Positions 10,044 to 16,988 of a stretch of DNA of 64,000 nucleotides are shown here, piece by piece; position 1 is the first letter of the stretch, and every line of letters begins with the position of its first letter. The stretch is taken from contig NZ_CP072865.1 in the NCBI RefSeq assembly GCF_017948245.1, positions 1,451,501-1,515,500 on the forward strand, given 5' to 3'. The DNA comes from Rhizobium sp. NLR16a. GTDB taxonomy: Bacteria; Pseudomonadota; Alphaproteobacteria; Rhizobiales; Rhizobiaceae. A program made the translations under genes and the position numbers. The notes under the pieces were generated by a model, which saw only the letters and a list, made by a program, of their open reading frames with translations, did no database searches and had not been told where the DNA came from.

Positions 10044-10445
10044 ATGCGCGAACAAAACACAGGCGGCTGCCTTTGCGGCGCCGTGCGATATTCAATCGCG
10101 GCGAAGCCAGGACCGGTGGTTGGCTGCCATTGCTCGCAATGCCGCCGGCAGACGGGATTTTACTATGCCGCGGTCAACGTGCCGCGCGCCTCTCTTTCGA
10201 TCGAGGGAGCAGAAGCCATCCGCTGGTATCGGTCCAGCGAAGAGGCGCAGCGCGGCTTCTGCTCGAATTGCGGCTCGGCATTGTTCTGGCAGGGTGACGG
10301 ACGATCGGAAGTCTCGGTGATGGCAGGCACTTTCGACGAACCGAGCGGCCTCACCTTCAGCCACCATATCTACTGCGCCGACAAGGGCGATTTTTACGAG
10401 ATATCAGACGGTCTGCCGCAATATGACAGGTATCCGCCTGGTTGA
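10044..10445 (+). CDS. GFA family protein (Gfa-like zinc/thiol domain)
   Basis: A 133-residue protein with the paired-cysteine pattern of the GFA fold: GGCLCGAVRY near the start, GCHCSQCRR around residue 33, and FCSNCGSALFW around residue 77. These Cys bind zinc. Members were named for glutathione-dependent formaldehyde activation, but most have unproven function. The frame is open for 60 more codons upstream, but the ATG at 10044 has AGCGAGGAG upstream and starts the conserved domain. It is convergent with the DUF1003 gene. Confidence 0.88.
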   Translation: MREQNTGGCLCGAVRYSIAAKPGPVVGCHCSQCRRQTGFYYAAVNVPRASLSIEGAEAIRWYRSSEEAQRGFCSNCGSALFWQGDGRSEVSVMAGTFDEPSGLTFSHHIYCADKGDFYEISDGLPQYDRYPPG

Positions 10446-10462
10446 TGTGAGGATGCCTCGCG

Positions 10463-10993
10463 TCAGGTCTTGGTCGCGAGCGCGGCAGTGAGACGCGCGA
10501 CGTCTTCGCGCAGCGCCGTCAGTTCGGTCAGCACGCTCATGTCGATCTTCTGATGCAGCGAGAGCACTTCGAGTTCGGCCTTGAGGTTGACTTCGTAATC
10601 CTTGGCGGCCTCGAAGCGGTCGCGCTCGGCCTGGCGGTTCTGCGACATCATGATGATGGGCGCCTGGATGGCGGCGAGCATTGACAGGATCAGGTTCAGG
10701 AAGACGAAGGGGTAGGGGTCGAAAGCGCCACTCGCCAAAACGATGGTATTGATCACCGTCCAGACGACGAGGAAGGCCAGGAAGCCGAGGATGAATGACC
10801 ATGAGCCGCCGACACGGGCGATGCTGTCGGCGACACGTTCTCCAAACGAGGCCTCGGCAGAAAGGGCGGCGTTGACGTCGGTCGAGATGATCTTGCGCTC
10901 GTGCGCTTTCGCCAGCACGCGCTTTTCGGTGTCGCCGAGTTCTTCGGCCGGTTTGTCGAAATGATGGTGCACGAAATTCGAGAGATTATTCAT
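10463..10993 (-). CDS. DUF1003 membrane protein
   Basis: A 176-residue protein. The N-terminal 70 residues are polar (KRVLAKAHERK). The DUF1003 core has two hydrophobic helices (SWSFILGFLAFLVVWTVIN and FVFLNLILSMLAAIQAPIIMMSQNRQ), and a C-terminal coiled coil follows (EVNLKAELEVLSLHQKID). The MMSQNRQAERDR segment after the second helix is the family signature. It sits in the inner membrane and its function is unknown. The start at 10993 is chosen from the conserved length. It is divergent from nadE with a 189-base gap that should hold both promoters. Confidence 0.87.
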   Translation of the reverse strand: MNNLSNFVHHHFDKPAEELGDTEKRVLAKAHERKIISTDVNAALSAEASFGERVADSIARVGGSWSFILGFLAFLVVWTVINTIVLASGAFDPYPFVFLNLILSMLAAIQAPIIMMSQNRQAERDRFEAAKDYEVNLKAELEVLSLHQKIDMSVLTELTALREDVARLTAALATKT

Positions 10994-11182
10994 GGCCTGT
11001 TTCCGATGACCGTTATCGATGTTGCCGCTTTCGCGCGTCAGTATTCCGCTCCGCCGGTAAATTGCAATGCATCGGTGCCGTAAGCCTTCAGCGCGCCTGT
11101 TCACAAAAAATTCGTGAGCCCGATGCAACGCTTTGGCCGCGAACGTGTTGCGGTAACGGGAGCCGCAGGCTAAACAGATGAC

Positions 11183-12862
11183 ATGACACAGGAAAACGCT
11201 CTCTCCGATATCTTCCGCATCGCGATCGGCCAGCTCAATCCAACGGTCGGCGATGTCGCCGGTAATCTTGCCAAGGCACGTGAAGCGCGCGCCGAGGCAA
11301 CCCGAGAGGGCGCGCACCTACTCGCGTTGACCGAGCTTTTCATCTCCGGCTATCCGCCGGAGGACCTGGTGCTGAAGCCGGCCTTCATCCGCGCCTGCTG
11401 GAACGCGGTGGAAAGCCTTGCGGCCGACACCGCCGATGGCGGGCCGGGCGTCATCATCGGATTCCCCAGGCAGGACGAGACGGGGCGCTATAATTCTGTT
11501 GCCGTGCTCGACGGCGGCAAGGTCGTCGCGGTGCGCGACAAGGTCGATCTGCCGAATTACGGCGAGTTCGACGAGAAGCGGGTCTTCGTGCAGGGGGCCA
11601 TGCCGGGGCCGGTGAATTTCCGCGGCGTGCGGCTCGGCATTCCGATCTGTGAAGATATTTGGGGCGAACTCGGCGTTTGCGAGACGCTTGCCGAAAGCGG
11701 GGCGGAGATACTGCTGTCGCCCAATGGTTCTCCCTATTATCGAGGCAAGGTGGATATCCGGCATCAGGTGGTGCTGAAGCAGGTGCTGGAGACCGGCCTG
11801 CCGCTGATCTATGCCGCCCAGCTCGGAGGCCAGGACGAGCTCGTGTTCGATGGGGCGAGCTTCGCCTTCAACGCCGACAAATCGCTCGCCTTCCAGATGA
11901 GCCAGTTCGAGACGGCGCTTGCAGTGACGACCTGGAAACGTCGGGAAGCAGGTTGGCACTGCGCCGAAGGGCCGATGGCGCGTATCCCCGAAGGCGAGGA
12001 GGCCGATTACCGCGCCTGCCTGCTCGGCTTCCGCGACTACGTCAACAAGAACGGCTTCAAAACCGTCGTTCTCGGCCTTTCCGGCGGCATCGACTCGGCG
12101 ATCTGCACAGCGATCGCGGTCGATGCTCTCGGAGAGGAGCGGGTGCGAACGGTCATGCTGCCCTATCGCTACACCTCGGAAGATTCACTGAAGGATGCAG
12201 CCGACTGCGCCAAGGCGCTCGGTTGCCGTTATGACATCGTACCGATCGAGCAGCCAGTAACCGGATTCAGCAGCGCGCTGTCCAACCTCTTCGAGGGTAC
12301 AGAGAGTGGTATCACCGAGGAGAACTTGCAGAGCCGCGCGCGCGGCGTCATCCTGATGGCGATCTCCAACAAGTTCGGCGCGATGGTGGTGACGACGGGC
12401 AACAAATCGGAAATGTCAGTCGGCTACGCCACGCTCTATGGTGACATGAACGGTGGCTTCAATCCGATCAAGGACCTCTACAAGATGCAGGTCTATGCGC
12501 TGGCGCGCTGGCGCAACGAGAATGTGCCGCCGACTGCGCTGGGGCCGTCGGGCGAGGTAATCCCGCAGAATATCATCGACAAGGCGCCATCGGCCGAGCT
12601 GCGTCCCGATCAGAAGGACCAGGACTCGCTGCCTCCTTATCCCGTTCTCGACGATATTCTCGAGTGCCTGGTGGAGAAGGAGATGGCGGTTGAGGAGATC
12701 GTCGCGCGCGGCCATGACGTCGCGACCGTTCACCGGGTAGAGCACCTGCTCTATCTCGCCGAATACAAGCGCCGGCAATCGGCGCCGGGCGTGAAGATCA
12801 CCAAGAAGAACTTCGGCCGCGACCGGCGCTATCCGATCACCAACCGATTCCGCGATCGCTGA
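11183..12862 (+). CDS. nadE: Glutamine-dependent NAD+ synthetase
   Basis: A 559-residue two-domain enzyme that makes NAD+ from deamido-NAD+, ATP and glutamine. The N-terminal amidase (nitrilase fold) shows the Glu-Lys-Cys triad at E51 (TELFISGYPP), K120 (RDKVDLPNY) and C156 (PICEDIW). The C-terminal synthetase has the PP-loop LSGGIDSA at residues 299-306 and the TTGNKSEMSVGY segment. Both halves look intact, so it should use glutamine as well as ammonia. It is divergent from the DUF1003 gene and followed 26 bases later by the TolB-like gene. Confidence 0.96.
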   Translation: MTQENALSDIFRIAIGQLNPTVGDVAGNLAKAREARAEATREGAHLLALTELFISGYPPEDLVLKPAFIRACWNAVESLAADTADGGPGVIIGFPRQDETGRYNSVAVLDGGKVVAVRDKVDLPNYGEFDEKRVFVQGAMPGPVNFRGVRLGIPICEDIWGELGVCETLAESGAEILLSPNGSPYYRGKVDIRHQVVLKQVLETGLPLIYAAQLGGQDELVFDGASFAFNADKSLAFQMSQFETALAVTTWKRREAGWHCAEGPMARIPEGEEADYRACLLGFRDYVNKNGFKTVVLGLSGGIDSAICTAIAVDALGEERVRTVMLPYRYTSEDSLKDAADCAKALGCRYDIVPIEQPVTGFSSALSNLFEGTESGITEENLQSRARGVILMAISNKFGAMVVTTGNKSEMSVGYATLYGDMNGGFNPIKDLYKMQVYALARWRNENVPPTALGPSGEVIPQNIIDKAPSAELRPDQKDQDSLPPYPVLDDILECLVEKEMAVEEIVARGHDVATVHRVEHLLYLAEYKRRQSAPGVKITKKNFGRDRRYPITNRFRDR

Positions 12863-12888
12863 CGTAATCGACATATCGGGGAGGCAAT

Positions 12889-13719
12889 ATGCGAAGCTCG
12901 GTCGAGATCTACAATGTCAGGACGGGCAGGGCTCGCGAGGTCTGGCAGACGGACAGGCTGGTGGAAGCGCCGAACTTCTCGCCCGATGGTTCCTATCTCC
13001 TGCTCAACGGCGACGGGCTGCTCTTCCGGCTGCCGCTCAATGGCGGCGAGGTAGTCAAGGTCGATACCGGCTTTGCCGTCAACTGCAACAATGACCATGG
13101 TATCTCGCCTGATGGCACCGAGATCGTCATCTCCGACAAGACCGAATTCGGCAAGTCAGCGATCTATATCCTGCCGATCGAAGGCGGCACGCCGCGGCTC
13201 GTCACTCAAAACCAGCCATCCTACTGGCACGGCTGGTCGCCGGACGGGCGTCAGCTGGCCTATTGCGGCATTCGCGACCACCTCTTCGATATCTATACGA
13301 TTTCCGTCGATGGCGGCGTCGAGACGCGGCTGACCCATGGCGAGGGCCGTAACGACGGGCCGGATTATTCCGCCGACGGGCAATGGATCTATTTCAACTC
13401 CAGCCGCACCGGGCTGATGCAGATCTGGCGCATCCACCCCGATGGCACGGGTCTCCAACAGGTGACTTCGGATGATCAAGGGAACTGGTTCGCCCATCCG
13501 TCACCCAGCAATGACAAGGTGCTGATCCTGTCCTACGACCCATCGGTTTTCGACCATCCGCGCGACCTCGACGTGCGGCTGCGGCTGATGGATATGGACG
13601 GCGGCAATCTGAAGACGCTGTTCGAGCTTTTCGGCGGGCAGGGCACGATCAACGTGCCCTGCTGGTCACCGGATGGTGATGAGTTTGCCTATGTCAGGTA
13701 TTTTCCGGTGAGATCTTGA
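12889..13719 (+). CDS. TolB-like beta-propeller protein
   Basis: A 276-residue protein built of WD40-like/PD40 propeller repeats. Successive blades contain SPDGSYLLLN, SPDGTEIVISD, SPDGRQLAYCG, SADGQWIYFNS and SPDGDEFAYV, about 45 residues apart. There is no signal peptide, unlike true TolB, so it is probably cytoplasmic. Propellers of this kind bind proteins or sugars and no activity can be assigned. It follows nadE by 26 bases on the same strand and may be co-transcribed. The ATG at 12889 has GGGGAGG upstream. Confidence 0.85.
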   Translation: MRSSVEIYNVRTGRAREVWQTDRLVEAPNFSPDGSYLLLNGDGLLFRLPLNGGEVVKVDTGFAVNCNNDHGISPDGTEIVISDKTEFGKSAIYILPIEGGTPRLVTQNQPSYWHGWSPDGRQLAYCGIRDHLFDIYTISVDGGVETRLTHGEGRNDGPDYSADGQWIYFNSSRTGLMQIWRIHPDGTGLQQVTSDDQGNWFAHPSPSNDKVLILSYDPSVFDHPRDLDVRLRLMDMDGGNLKTLFELFGGQGTINVPCWSPDGDEFAYVRYFPVRS

Positions 13720-13818
13720 AAGCGGCGCACCGCCATTTGATGATGGGGCGGTGGTGGCCTTAAGCCGGTGACGCAACCCTTCTGGAATAGGCATTGGCCG
13801 CGCTGGAGAAACACGACG

Positions 13819-14324
13819 ATGCCTTCAACATTAGCCACATGGCTGCGCCTGCAGATAATTCTTGTCCTGATCCTTGCTTCCCAGGTATGGCAGCGGCAAC
13901 GGCTCCGTGCCGTGACAACACGTTGGCGAAAGCCAAGGTCGTGGTCGAGGCACGTGTGAAATCGCTCGCGATCGGAGATCCCGGATTGCTGCTACCGAAA
14001 GATTATCCGAAACGGGTGATCCGGGTCGACCTAGAGATCGAGAAGGTCATTAAAGGCAACTTCATCGGCAAGGAGGCGACATTGTATGGTATCGCGTATC
14101 CCCCTCCAGAAAGGCTCCTTGAGCTATTAATGTCTTTGGCAACTGGTACGGGTGGACAAGACACCTTCGAGTGGGAGCTTTCGCTCAAAATTCCCCATCG
14201 ACATTTCACGGTGGCAGCAGCCTTGATGCGCCAGCATGCCACAAGGCGTCAGATAATGATGGGGCGGTGGGGACAGGTTGTTCTCTATAGGGCTTCGCCA
14301 TCTGATATTGTAATGAGCAGATAG
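13819..14324 (+). pseudogene. Probable secreted protein gene with a frameshift
   Basis: Two frames look like parts of one gene. From the ATG at 13819 the first frame encodes a signal-peptide-like start (MPSTLATWLRLQIILVLILAS) and then turns into an Arg-rich stretch that stops at 13959. A second frame, joinable near 13884-13890 by a one-base backward shift, continues as CRDNTLAKAKVVVEARVKS and IRVDLEIEKVIKGNF to the stop at 14324. The second part reads like a mature secreted domain of about 140 residues. Sequencing error, true pseudogene or a start at the ATG at 13887 are all possible. I do not recognise the family. Confidence 0.5.
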
Positions 14325-14355
14325 GTCCCGCCAATGAGATTAAAGGAAGTCGATC

Positions 14356-14757
14356 GTGCGCGCTGCATTGTTCGGGACATTAGCCATCATAACCTGCTGT
14401 CCTATTTTACTCTTTGCCGCGTTTCCGGTGGAATACCTACGGTTGTTCGGAAAATACCAAGAGTCTCAAAATCTAAATCAGATGGCGGTTCCCATCGCCA
14501 AATTCTATATTCAGAACGATATAAGATATGCTTGCGGTAATGAGACGTACTTCAGGAATTATAATGCCATGAGCTTTTTCGATGACCTGCCGCTTTCGCC
14601 GGAAGAGGAGCTTATGCTCCAGTCACAGGACAAGATTGCGCTCTTGTTTTTAAGTGACGTCGTTTATGACCAGAATGAATATCTCGACTCTATCCGAACC
14701 GTGACCGCTTATAATATGGTCGTCGCCTCTAAGTGCCTGCACAGGCGCACGTCGTGA
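14356..14757 (+). CDS. Hypothetical membrane-anchored or secreted protein
   Basis: A 133-residue protein starting at GTG (14356) with AAGGAAG well placed upstream. Residues 5-25 are hydrophobic (LFGTLAIITCCPILLFAAF), either a signal peptide or a single membrane anchor; no clear cleavage site is seen. The rest is polar with few Cys (YACGNETYF and SKCLHRR near the end). It has lower GC than its neighbours, as do the ORFs beside it. I do not recognise the family. It follows the frameshifted gene by 31 bases and may be co-transcribed with it. Confidence 0.6.
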   Translation: MRAALFGTLAIITCCPILLFAAFPVEYLRLFGKYQESQNLNQMAVPIAKFYIQNDIRYACGNETYFRNYNAMSFFDDLPLSPEEELMLQSQDKIALLFLSDVVYDQNEYLDSIRTVTAYNMVVASKCLHRRTS

Positions 14758-14786
14758 AAGGTCGAAACGAGCTGGTTCACAAGTCC

Positions 14787-14900
14787 ATGAGTGCCGGCGA
14801 AGGCGCGGTCGAAGTGCTGGCTTCCTATGGTCTGGTCAAACCGGAACCATGGGGCGGCTTCTGGACCGATGAGGGCCAGCGTCTTTTGGACGAAGATTGA
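14787..14900 (+). CDS. Tiny ORF, possible gene remnant
   Basis: A 37-residue ORF (MSAGEGAVEVLASYG, then PWGGFWTDEGQRLLDED). The frame is open from 14733, so it could be translated from GTG at 14754, overlapping the stop of the previous gene. The composition is protein-like, but there is no good ribosome binding site before 14787. It resembles the C-terminal end of a larger helical protein, so a remnant is as likely as a small gene. Confidence 0.3.
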   Translation: MSAGEGAVEVLASYGLVKPEPWGGFWTDEGQRLLDED

Positions 14901-14949
14901 CCTGTGAATGGGCGGCGGGATATCTGCCCGCCGCGCTTGATGCTGTCTG

Positions 14950-16017
14950 TCAGGCTGCGACGGCTGCCTTGCGCCGCTCGCGGGCGGATTGCGCCAGGTC
15001 TTCCAGCGTCGTCACCGACATATCCCAGTCGATGCAGCCGTCGGTGATCGACTGGCCGTAGACTAGCGGTTTGCCGGGCACGAGATCCTGGCGGCCGGCG
15101 ATGAGGTTGCTTTCGATCATCATGCCCTTGATGTGGCGATTGCCGGCGGCGATCTGTCCGGCGACGTCCTTGACCACCCGTGGCTGGTTCATCGGGTCCT
15201 TGCTGCTGTTGGCATGGCTGGCGTCGATGAGGATGCGGGGATCGACGCCAAGCTTGACGGCTTCGCCGACAACCGCTTCGACATCAGCCGCCTCATAATT
15301 CGGGCGCCTGCCGCCGCGCAGGATGATGTGGCAGTCCTCGTTGCCCTTTGTCGAAGCGATGGCCGCCTGGCCGTCCTTGGTGACGGCCGGGAAGTGATGC
15401 GGCTGTGAAGCGGCCAGGATCGCGTCGAGCGCGACGCGTGCGCCGCCGTCGGTGCCGTTCTTGAAGCCGATCGGACAGGAGAGGCCGGAGGCGAGCTGGC
15501 GGTGGATCTGGCTCTCGGTCGTGCGCGCGCCAATCGCGCCCCAGCTGACGAGGTCGGCAATGTATTGCGGCGTGATCGTCTCAAGGAATTCGACGCCGGC
15601 GGGAAGGCCCATCGCGTTGGTGTCGAGCAGCAGGCGTCTCGCTATTCTCAGCCCTTCCTCGATACGGTAGCTGCCGTCGAGATGCGGGTCGTTCATCAAG
15701 CCTTTCCAGCCCACGGTGGTGCGGGGCTTTTCGAAATAGACGCGCATGACGATTTCCAGATCGCTTGAGAAGCGCTGTCGCTGCTCGGTCAGCCGCGAGG
15801 CATATTCGCGCGCGGCAACCGGATCGTGGATGGAGCAGGGGCCGATGACGACGATCAGGCGGTCGTCTTCACCCTTGAGAATCTGGTGGATGGCATTGCG
15901 ATTGCTGGTCACCGTCTCGCTGACTGAAGCGGTTCGGGGGATTTCCGCAATGATATCGGCGGGTTTGGTCAGCGGAGTGATCTCGAGGATACGCAGATCA
16001 TCGATGGTATCGGACAC
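14950..16017 (-). CDS. aroF: 3-deoxy-7-phosphoheptulonate synthase, class I
   Basis: A 355-residue class I (AroF/G/H type) DAHP synthase. The hallmarks are VIGPCSIHDP (about residue 60), RVYFEKPRTTVGWKG (about 90-105), the GARTTESQIHR segment, GFKNGTDG and the metal-binding DASHANS. It catalyses the same reaction as the class II enzyme at 6.5 kb with unrelated sequence. In enteric relatives this class is feedback-inhibited by Tyr, Phe or Trp. Here the upstream leader suggests control by charged tRNA-Tyr/Phe, so I use the symbol aroF tentatively. The ATG at 16017 has AGGAGCC upstream and follows an attenuator hairpin by about 30 bases. Confidence 0.94.
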   Translation of the reverse strand: MSDTIDDLRILEITPLTKPADIIAEIPRTASVSETVTSNRNAIHQILKGEDDRLIVVIGPCSIHDPVAAREYASRLTEQRQRFSSDLEIVMRVYFEKPRTTVGWKGLMNDPHLDGSYRIEEGLRIARRLLLDTNAMGLPAGVEFLETITPQYIADLVSWGAIGARTTESQIHRQLASGLSCPIGFKNGTDGGARVALDAILAASQPHHFPAVTKDGQAAIASTKGNEDCHIILRGGRRPNYEAADVEAVVGEAVKLGVDPRILIDASHANSSKDPMNQPRVVKDVAGQIAAGNRHIKGMMIESNLIAGRQDLVPGKPLVYGQSITDGCIDWDMSVTTLEDLAQSARERRKAAVAA

Positions 16018-16050
16018 GGCATGGCTCCTGTTTGGTCATACCGTGCGGAC

Positions 16051-16078
16051 AAAAAAGCCGCCAGGTAGACTAGCGGCT
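16051..16078 (-). terminator. Attenuator terminator of the aroF leader
   Basis: Read on the minus strand, AGCCGC (from 16078 down to 16073) pairs with GCGGCT (16061-16056) and runs straight into six T. It is a rho-independent terminator between the leader peptide and the aroF start. It stops transcription before aroF unless the competing upstream stem forms. Confidence 0.8.
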
Positions 16079-16106
16079 GTTCGGGTGGTCGTCGCGTCGA
16101 ATTCAG

Positions 16107-16181
16107 TTACGCACGGACCCGCATCCGCTGAGAGCAGCGGTACGAATAAAATCGCGAGGCGTAGATTGAAGTCGTGGACAT
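16107..16181 (-). CDS. Tyr/Phe-rich leader peptide of aroF
   Basis: A 24-residue ORF (MSTTSIYASRFYSYRCS and a short Arg-rich end). Residues 7, 12 and 14 are Tyr and residue 11 is Phe. Codons 14-16 overlap the first strand of a hairpin: CCGCTG (16140-16135) pairs with CAGCGG (16130-16125). That second strand can instead pair with CCGCT (16076 down to 16072), which is part of the terminator stem. This is the standard arrangement for ribosome-mediated attenuation. Stalling at Tyr or Phe codons would mask strand 1 and let aroF be read. No strong ribosome binding site is visible. Confidence 0.75.
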   Translation of the reverse strand: MSTTSIYASRFYSYRCSQRMRVRA

Positions 16182-16280
16182 GGCGCGTATGTAGCGTCGC
16201 CGCCGTCCATTGTCACGCAAAATTTGCAAGCTGAAATCACCGTTCAAGGGAGCGGCTTCCTGGTTCGGGAGGCAAAGCCT

Positions 16281-16310
16281 ATGGCCCGGAAGCGTCCACT
16301 TCCGGGCCAT
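16281..16310. terminator. Strong hairpin downstream of the Cache gene
   Basis: A perfect 12-base-pair stem (ATGGCCCGGAAG with CTTCCGGGCCAT) closes a six-base loop. It lies 39 bases beyond the stop of the secreted Cache gene, read on the minus strand, and before the aroF leader. The T-run is poor, so it may be a weak terminator or an RNA 3'-end stabiliser. Confidence 0.55.
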
Positions 16311-16348
16311 ATGGTCTATAATTCGCGCGAAAAATGCGCATGCCGCAA

Positions 16349-16930
16349 TCAGAGGGCGTCGACGTTCACGCCGACGGTGACCGCGCCGATCGGCGTTCCC
16401 GCTTCGTCCGAGATCGTGATGCTTGCCTGCGACTGCAGTGTCTGGGTCGATTCGTCCTTTTCGATCTCGTCGACAAAGACGGCATCCTTGCCGGCGCCGA
16501 AGGACTTCTGGAATTTCGCCTCGTCGCCCTGCCAGTAGTCGGAGGTGACGTCGCTTTGACCGACATTCAGCCCTTTTGCGTCCATGACAAAGATCTCGGT
16601 AATCTTGCCGCCAGACGCTTCTTTCTTCGCCTGAAGGAATTTCGACAGCTGATTGCCAAGCACGCCATCGATCATGGAATGGTCGGAACCGTCGACCTCG
16701 CCACGCCATTTCTTGTCGAGAGCGTCGATGTCGGCTTCGCTCAGCTTGGCGTTCGCAGTGTCCTGCGCCTTGATGGCCTCGATGATGGCGGGATCGTTCA
16801 GCCAGGGCTTCACGTCGCTCTTCACGTAGTCGGCGATAGGGGCAAGCTTGGCATCCTCAGCCATCGATACGCTCATGGGCGCGACGATAGCGGCAGAGGT
16901 GAAAAGCAATGCGGTCACAACTCTCTTCAT
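16349..16930 (-). CDS. Secreted PDC/Cache-type sensor domain protein
   Basis: A 193-residue protein with a signal peptide (MKRVVTALLFTSAAIV, cleavage near SMAED). The mature part is one Cache-like module: two N-terminal helices, then strands around EIFVMDAKGLNVGQSD, DYWQGDEAKFQ, AVFVDEIEKDES, and IGAVTVGVN at the end. This fold normally forms the outside part of chemoreceptors. Here it lacks any membrane helix or signalling part. It follows the chemoreceptor gene on the same strand by 58 bases, so the two are probably co-transcribed. It may be a periplasmic ligand-binding partner. AGGAAGG precedes the ATG. Confidence 0.8.
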   Translation of the reverse strand: MKRVVTALLFTSAAIVAPMSVSMAEDAKLAPIADYVKSDVKPWLNDPAIIEAIKAQDTANAKLSEADIDALDKKWRGEVDGSDHSMIDGVLGNQLSKFLQAKKEASGGKITEIFVMDAKGLNVGQSDVTSDYWQGDEAKFQKSFGAGKDAVFVDEIEKDESTQTLQSQASITISDEAGTPIGAVTVGVNVDAL

Positions 16931-16988
16931 AACTGTTCCCTTCCTGTGATCAGTTGCTGAAAAATAAAGTCTCGTCGGGGGGGCGGCG

